A DNA stretch of 64,000 nucleotides, from contig CAIZHQ010000015.1 in NCBI GenBank assembly GCA_903932865.1, positions 1-64,000 on the forward strand, given 5' to 3'. This document shows positions 63,589 through 64,000 of the stretch, one piece after another (within the stretch, counting starts at the first letter, position 1; each line of letters opens with the position of its first letter). Position numbers and translations under genes: made by a program. The notes under the pieces were generated by a model, which was not told the DNA's origin, ran no database searches, and saw only the letters and a list, made by a program, of their open reading frames with translations. This DNA is from an uncultured Burkholderiales bacterium (lineage in GTDB: Bacteria; Pseudomonadota; Gammaproteobacteria; Burkholderiales; Burkholderiaceae_C).

Positions 63589-64000
63589 GCTGACGCTTTC
63601 ATGGTGTTGGAGAGGGTGCCGATGCCCTCAATGGTGACTTCGACAATGGCATCATTTTGCCAAGGCATGGCCCCAAGGGATGTGCCGCATGAAATGATGT
63701 CGCCAGGCTCCAAAGTCATGCCTATGGAAAGTTTGGCGACCAATTCTTGGGGTGAGAAAAACATGTCACTCACAGGGTAATTCTGGCGCTCTCGGCCATT
63801 CACTTTGGCGGTCACGATCGCTTGGGAGCAATCCCAGTCGGTTTCTATCCAAGGACCGAATGGGGTGAAGCCATCAAAATTTTTAGCGCGTGTCCATTGC
63901 TCAAAGCTGGTGTCTGAGCGCAGTAACTCAACGGCCGTGACATCGTTGACGCACGTGTAACCAAAAATATACTGTGCGGCTTCCTCGAGTGGAATGTCTC
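63585..64000 (-). CDS. Fumarylacetoacetate hydrolase-family protein (5' end outside window)
   Basis: The frame is open to the window edge; 138 C-terminal residues are visible. YIFGYTCVNDVTAVE, QWTRAKNFDGFTPFGPW, the MFFSPQELVAKLS motif and LEPGDIISCGTSLGAMPW identify the FAH/2-oxo-hydratase family, with Mg2+-dependent C-C bond hydrolysis, decarboxylation or hydration as usual reactions. Upstream partner of the PanE-like gene in one operon. Confidence 0.88.
   Translation of the reverse strand, partial: DIPLEEAAQYIFGYTCVNDVTAVELLRSDTSFEQWTRAKNFDGFTPFGPWIETDWDCSQAIVTAKVNGRERQNYPVSDMFFSPQELVAKLSIGMTLEPGDIISCGTSLGAMPWQNDAIVEVTIEGIGTLSNTMKASA

Noticed and set aside
1..64000. CRISPR array, rRNA or tRNA genes
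   Set aside because: No regularly spaced direct repeats with variable spacers, and no rRNA or tRNA sequence recognised on either strand.

Overview
The window looks like a chromosomal segment of a freshwater-type betaproteobacterium of the Burkholderiales, most likely Comamonadaceae (a Limnohabitans/Rhodoferax-like genome). This is inferred from the high-GC core genes, three Bug-family (TctC-type) solute-binding proteins, a cbb3 oxidase locus with a linked fnr-hemN pair, an IPTL-CTERM protein, and the surE-pcm-nlpD-rlmD order. No 16S or tRNA gene is visible, so the genus is not fixed.

The first ~15 kb are accessory DNA. They hold the 3' part of an AT-rich NHL-repeat beta-propeller protein (2-2344); a small integrated element with a tyrosine integrase, an AlpA-like regulator, a short PriCT-2 primase-like protein and small cargo genes (about 2.4-6.7 kb); an AT-rich membrane adenylate cyclase (7.3-9.4 kb) beside a patatin-like lipase with two cyclic-nucleotide-binding domains (9.6-11.8 kb); a very AT-rich flavoprotein (12.0-13.2 kb); an IS3-family element of the IS2 group (13.4-14.75 kb); and an IPTL-CTERM surface protein with two IPT/TIG domains.

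From 16.3 to 21.4 kb a Bug protein diverges from a tight operon of FAD oxidoreductase, IclR regulator and the two subunits of an aconitase-X-type dehydratase, with an 11-bp-arm inverted repeat between them. Core genes follow: quinone oxidoreductase, surE-pcm-nlpD-rlmD (no rpoS between nlpD and rlmD), a Bax1-like membrane protein, a GlcG/HbpS-like protein, ilvD, lgt, and a lipase-like lipoprotein.

From 32.3 to 44.6 kb lies the most interesting locus. A divergent AraC/EutR-like regulator precedes a glutamine amidotransferase, cytochrome P450, glutamine-synthetase-like ligase, 2Fe-2S ferredoxin, aldehyde dehydrogenase, class III aminotransferase, Tm-1-like protein and HAD hydrolase, then a Bug protein and a malonyl-CoA-synthetase-like enzyme. 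It resembles the Puu (gamma-glutamyl-putrescine) logic with a P450/ferredoxin pair in place of the amine oxidase. I infer an undescribed gamma-glutamylated-amine catabolic pathway.

From 44.7 to 57.1 kb is a microaerobic respiration locus: universal stress protein, ccoI, ccoS, ccoNOQP, ccoG, ccoH, a small membrane protein, fnr, hemN, a UreH-like membrane protein and a SIMPL protein. FNR-type boxes precede usp/ccoI, ccoN and hemN. The last part (57.1-64 kb) combines a TauE/SafE permease, an oxalate-CoA-ligase-like enzyme, a complete tctCBA tripartite transporter, a ketopantoate-reductase-like enzyme and a partial fumarylacetoacetate-hydrolase-family enzyme, suggesting uptake and breakdown of an organic acid.
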